From assembly GCA_002171315.2 (NCBI GenBank), contig NHFS02000045.1:1-7765 (forward strand): a stretch of DNA of 7,765 bases, written 5' to 3'. This document shows, piece by piece, positions 4,566 through 7,765 of the stretch (position 1 is the stretch's first letter; each line of letters starts with the position of its first letter). The notes under the pieces were generated by a model. It did not search any database, was not told the origin of the DNA, and saw only the letters and a program-made list of their open reading frames with translations. The DNA is from Euryarchaeota archaeon TMED117 (lineage in GTDB: Archaea > Thermoplasmatota > Poseidoniia > Poseidoniales > Poseidoniaceae). The position numbers were made by a program, and so were the translations under genes.

Positions 4566-7500
4566 ATGGGATTGATTCGTGCCGCCTCCATTACACTTCT
4601 TCTTCTCCTTACTCCATTGACGTATCTCGCATCAGCCGAAGACGTTCCAAGTGTGGTAATCACCACGGATTGGACCAGTTCTTCGTCTCTTTCAAACGAG
4701 CATGCCTATGTTTTGACCTTTGGCGATTCATCACCCCATGATTACGACGTATCTGTATCGCATGTGCGTGCAGGCGTTGATTTAGCCCCATCAGTTCAAA
4801 CCACTTTTCTCGATCAAACTTCAACATTAACAGCTCGAATTGTCCTCGATTCAATCGTAGCATGGAACGATACAATCACAGTTTCAGTAACCATCAACGG
4901 ACATGATGGTGTTGCATTATCGACTTCGGTGAATGAACAACGCACCTTTGTTGTAGGCTCCTGGAACCAACCGATGGCAGATCACGAAGTTACAACCACC
5001 TCATCTTGGTCACTTCAACAAAATTATCAAACCGATGAAGGAAACCAAACATTCGTCCTATTGTTTGAAGGCAATGGATGGCAACAACGAATAAACGAGG
5101 TGCTCGAATCTTATGAACTTGGAAATGGAACACTCCAAACAACCGAAACAACTGATAATTCTACAACGATATTAGATTTAGATTTCGAATCATTCTGGAA
5201 AAATGAAACTGTTGTATCTGGTGCCCTAACCTCACAGGTGATCGAGGCTCGAGGGAGTGGAGGTATTCTTCTTCAAACCAATGATGATGGCGTCATATCA
5301 ACCATCAATGCAACAGTGGTTGACGCTCTTCTTAACCGTTCAAATCTCGACAACATCGTTTCTGAGCGACTTCGTCTTGAAGCATTTGGAGCATTGATGA
5401 TCGAGGGTGAAGATGAAGATGGAAATTTCGACGTTAATGGTGACATCAGTCTTTTGCTTCTAGAAACCAATGATATTGACGGTGTCCGTGTGCTGCAACA
5501 CACTCAGATTGAAGCAACAGCGGACTTCGTTGTTGTCGATGAAGGAACCCGCTTGGATCTCGACCTCAAGCAATTTGAAACCGTTGAACGTTGGGAAAAC
5601 GGTGTCCGCGTTGAACATCTTGAACATCTACGCGGAGATGGTACGTTTGGATTTGAGGACCAAGATGAAAACGCGACAATGATTGTCAACGGATCGGTTT
5701 ACAACTTCAATACAAAAGTGGTTGATGGAATTACCTACATTGACGATTTGCATGTTGACGGAACACTTTCAGGAGATGTTCAAGGGACGTTTGGCGTTGT
5801 TCAAACCATTGAGCAAACAGGTACGCAAATGAACCACACAATGGTACTTCACGATGTCAATGTCATTCACAATGAAGCTTGGTTTAACGTTACAGGCGTA
5901 GGTGGTAGTAACTTCTTTGGTGGTTCTGGAGCAGGTGCATATTACAACGATTCCTATATTTATCAAGCAACAAATTCAGATTGGGAAAATCGAACAGTTC
6001 GTCTCGTATGGACTGAGACAGGCCCAGACCCATCCAGTGGAGATGAACGTCCTGAACGCAGTCCAATTGAAACAGATGCAACACCTCCTGAAGCAGAAAA
6101 CGCCCTTGGAAACATCTCAGTTGGACGAGAAGCAGGATTTGCTCCAATTCCAGTTCATTCAGGAGATGTCGTGCGTTTATTGGAGCAAGACGGAATTGTT
6201 CTCACCATTACTGCTGGTAATGAAGCGATTGAACCAAGAGATGCAAAGAATCTCAGTGTGATTCAATGGACTGGTGTTTACAGTGATGGTGTATCGGGAA
6301 CTGCTTCAGGCTCAATTGTCCATCAAGGACCACTTTCGGGCCTCCTTGCAAGCACTTCACGATCGTTCGAAATCGCCTTCGGAGAAGATGACGAAATTGC
6401 TTTCCTTAACGAATCTCAGGCAGTTGATGTCATCATCTCTCCAAGCATTGTTTCTGCCGATGATAATTCAGCTCCAGTTGTGGTTGATCTCTCTCTTTCA
6501 GAAGGGCTCGTGTTTGGAGAAGGAGCCTCACCAGCACACCTTGTGGCAACCATCGATGATGAGGACTGGAATGTTGCAACGGTGACTGTTGACCTCTCTT
6601 CGCTTGGGCTTGGAATTGTTAGCATGAACGATAGGGGTCTTGATGGAGATCAAACCATTGGAGACAACAAATGGACAACGATGCTATCTGTTAGCGGTTT
6701 GGAAGTTGGTGAGATAAACATCAGCGCCCAAGCGACGGATGAATGGTCCGAAAGCCATACACTTTCAACGATCATCACGGTTGAAAACCAAGCGCCACGA
6801 ATACTTAGTGCCACAATTTCACCGAACGAAGTCATCCGTGGAGGAGCCACAATGATGACAATCGATGCGCTTGATTACCATGGCGTAGCGTCTGTTGCTG
6901 TTGACTTGACCGTCTATGGTGGAGAAGAAATCGCTTGCCAAAAGATGGAACTTTGGATGTGTGAATTGGTTCTACCTTACGGGATGGCACCTGGTGTCCG
7001 TTCCATTAGCGTGCGACTAACCGATAACCTCGGAGCGACAATTCTTGTGACGAAAACACAGGCTTCAGAGCATCATTTCCAACCAAGTTCGACCGATATG
7101 GATTTGGCTCTTACGATCAAAAACACGCCTCCGACGCTTACCATGGTTACGGCCGATGCCCTTCTAAGAGAGGATTTGAACACTGAACAAGCCATTGAAA
7201 TAAGGGTTGAAGATACGGACGGGATTCTTCTTGTTCGAGCAGATCTAGGAATTCTCAAACCGATCAGCCAAACTCAGACATGGGTCACATTGTACGATAA
7301 TGGCCAAGGTCTTGACCGTGTTGGAGGCGATGGAATCTATACAGCCACAGCGTCGGTAAGATCATCAACACCGCTGAGTGGTCATGAAATTAAGATACAG
7401 GCTTCTGATTCATATGGCGACGCTACACAACCAACTTCGTTTTATGTGATTGTAGAGGAATCTTCTGAAGAGGACCTGCTTGGAGGAGGTGATGGGCTTT

Positions 7501-7616
7501 CAATCACCCTTATCGCCATAATTGTGGCGATTGGAGCACTCGCTGCTGCCGCATTTGTGATGCTTCGTCAACGCAATCCTCCAAAGGAAGGTTCGGATAG
7601 ATTCGGGCTCCAATAA
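4566..7616 (+). CDS. Large secreted surface protein with Ig-like modules and a C-terminal membrane anchor
   Basis: A cell-surface protein of about 1,016 residues. Residues 1-24 are a signal peptide (MGLIRAAS, a leucine-rich core, cleavage near LASA-E). Residues 25 to about 520 form a beta-rich, acidic region without a family I recognise; it includes an EF-hand-like acidic loop DEDGNFDVNGD at 283-293. Around 475-480 (FFGGSGAGAYYND) a glycine-rich turn precedes a proline- and acid-rich linker. Three Ig-like or cadherin-like modules follow at about 632-740, 741-850 and 851-965, each opening with an N-x-x-P-like turn (DNSAPVV, NQAPRIL, NTPPTLT). A related turn occurs in the first (NDRGLDGDQTIGDNKW, 688-703) and third (YDNGQGLDRVGGDGIYT, 910-926). 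Residues 978-1000 are a transmembrane helix followed by a short basic tail, giving an outside-facing topology. At least 15 N-X-S/T sequons suggest heavy glycosylation. It starts 55 nt after dys with no clear TATA box between, so it may share that transcript. Function unknown; adhesion or envelope structure is a guess. Confidence 0.88.
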   Translation: MGLIRAASITLLLLLTPLTYLASAEDVPSVVITTDWTSSSSLSNEHAYVLTFGDSSPHDYDVSVSHVRAGVDLAPSVQTTFLDQTSTLTARIVLDSIVAWNDTITVSVTINGHDGVALSTSVNEQRTFVVGSWNQPMADHEVTTTSSWSLQQNYQTDEGNQTFVLLFEGNGWQQRINEVLESYELGNGTLQTTETTDNSTTILDLDFESFWKNETVVSGALTSQVIEARGSGGILLQTNDDGVISTINATVVDALLNRSNLDNIVSERLRLEAFGALMIEGEDEDGNFDVNGDISLLLLETNDIDGVRVLQHTQIEATADFVVVDEGTRLDLDLKQFETVERWENGVRVEHLEHLRGDGTFGFEDQDENATMIVNGSVYNFNTKVVDGITYIDDLHVDGTLSGDVQGTFGVVQTIEQTGTQMNHTMVLHDVNVIHNEAWFNVTGVGGSNFFGGSGAGAYYNDSYIYQATNSDWENRTVRLVWTETGPDPSSGDERPERSPIETDATPPEAENALGNISVGREAGFAPIPVHSGDVVRLLEQDGIVLTITAGNEAIEPRDAKNLSVIQWTGVYSDGVSGTASGSIVHQGPLSGLLASTSRSFEIAFGEDDEIAFLNESQAVDVIISPSIVSADDNSAPVVVDLSLSEGLVFGEGASPAHLVATIDDEDWNVATVTVDLSSLGLGIVSMNDRGLDGDQTIGDNKWTTMLSVSGLEVGEINISAQATDEWSESHTLSTIITVENQAPRILSATISPNEVIRGGATMMTIDALDYHGVASVAVDLTVYGGEEIACQKMELWMCELVLPYGMAPGVRSISVRLTDNLGATILVTKTQASEHHFQPSSTDMDLALTIKNTPPTLTMVTADALLREDLNTEQAIEIRVEDTDGILLVRADLGILKPISQTQTWVTLYDNGQGLDRVGGDGIYTATASVRSSTPLSGHEIKIQASDSYGDATQPTSFYVIVEESSEEDLLGGGDGLSITLIAIIVAIGALAAAAFVMLRQRNPPKEGSDRFGLQ

Positions 7617-7655
7617 TCACTGAATTATTGAAGCATCTGATTCCGCCGACAATCG

Positions 7656-7661
7656 TTTATA
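7656..7661 (+). promoter_or_regulatory. Archaeal TATA box of the tRNA-Gly gene
   Basis: TTTATA within AATCGTTTATACC lies about 30 bp before the first base of the tRNA, placing transcription start a few bases upstream of its mature 5' end. The tRNA therefore appears to have its own promoter. The rest of the 73-bp gap after the surface-protein gene shows no convincing terminator. Confidence 0.65.
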
Positions 7662-7689
7662 CCCCTGCTTAGTGGGTTGGTTACTGCCT

Positions 7690-7764
7690 GCGAGCGTAGT
7701 GTAGTGGTTATCACCGAGCGTTGCCAACGCTTGAACCCGGGTTCGAGTCCCGGCGCTCGCACCA
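7690..7764 (+). tRNA. tRNA-Gly (anticodon GCC), CCA encoded
   Basis: A complete cloverleaf can be drawn. The acceptor stem is GCGAGCG (7690-7696) with CGCTCGC (7754-7760). The D arm is 7699-7714 with GTG/CAC pairs and the conserved GG in the loop. The anticodon stem is GAGCG/CGCTT around loop TTGCCAA (7721-7727), giving anticodon GCC at 7723-7725, which reads GGC and GGU. The variable loop is GAAC, and the T arm is CCGGG/CCCGG around TTCGAGT. Discriminator base A7761 is followed by a genomically encoded CCA (7762-7764). There is no intron. The acceptor stem is perfectly paired; the D stem has only three pairs. Confidence 0.97.
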
Positions 7765-7765
7765 A

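Noticed and set aside
5902..6585. Open frames of 119 and 103 codons on the plus strand inside the surface-protein gene
   Set aside because: They lie in another frame of a continuous gene; no sign of a frameshift, since the main frame runs intact from signal peptide to membrane anchor.

Overview
The window looks like chromosomal DNA from an archaeon, most likely a marine planktonic Thermoplasmata-type euryarchaeon (Marine Group II / Poseidoniales-like). This assignment is inference. It rests on a TATA box about 30 bp upstream of a tRNA gene, a deoxyhypusine synthase family gene, a small conserved protein that I recall from Thermoplasmata-type archaea, signal-peptide proteins with a C-terminal membrane anchor and many N-glycosylation sequons, and moderate G+C. 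No mobile element, CRISPR array or rRNA is visible, and no gene-free stretch exceeds about 170 bases.

Left side, minus strand, read right to left from about 2010 to 1: a small winged-helix-like hypothetical protein (DUF6015-like, from memory), a secreted and membrane-anchored M14 zinc carboxypeptidase, and the first 27 codons of a further gene that runs off the window, possibly an M17 leucyl aminopeptidase. Spacing of 45 to 72 nt suggests one transcription unit, with peptide breakdown as a possible theme.

Centre, 1987-2152: a divergent promoter region with TATA-like elements for both strands, a repeated CCCCGGAC / CGGACA...TGTCCG motif that could be an operator, and, in the leader of the rightward operon, a 9-codon mini-ORF overlapping a weak hairpin and a T6 tract.

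Right side, plus strand: a compact polyamine operon, speB (agmatinase/ureohydrolase) - speD (pyruvoyl S-adenosylmethionine decarboxylase family) - dys (deoxyhypusine synthase family). The genes are separated by 4 and 2 nt, and each downstream ribosome binding site lies in the last codons of the gene before it. speB would make putrescine from agmatine. speD would supply the aminopropyl donor, or agmatine if it is an arginine-decarboxylating SpeD. dys would use spermidine for eIF5A modification or make homospermidine. No aminopropyltransferase is present. The dys product has the active-site Lys but lacks the catalytic His pair of eukaryotic and typical archaeal enzymes; it resembles the bacterial DHS-like branch, which is the most interesting point here.

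After a 55-nt gap comes a gene for a surface protein of about 1,016 residues (signal peptide, beta-rich ectodomain, Ig-like modules, C-terminal membrane helix). The window ends with a complete tRNA-Gly(GCC) gene that has an encoded CCA end and its own TATA box.
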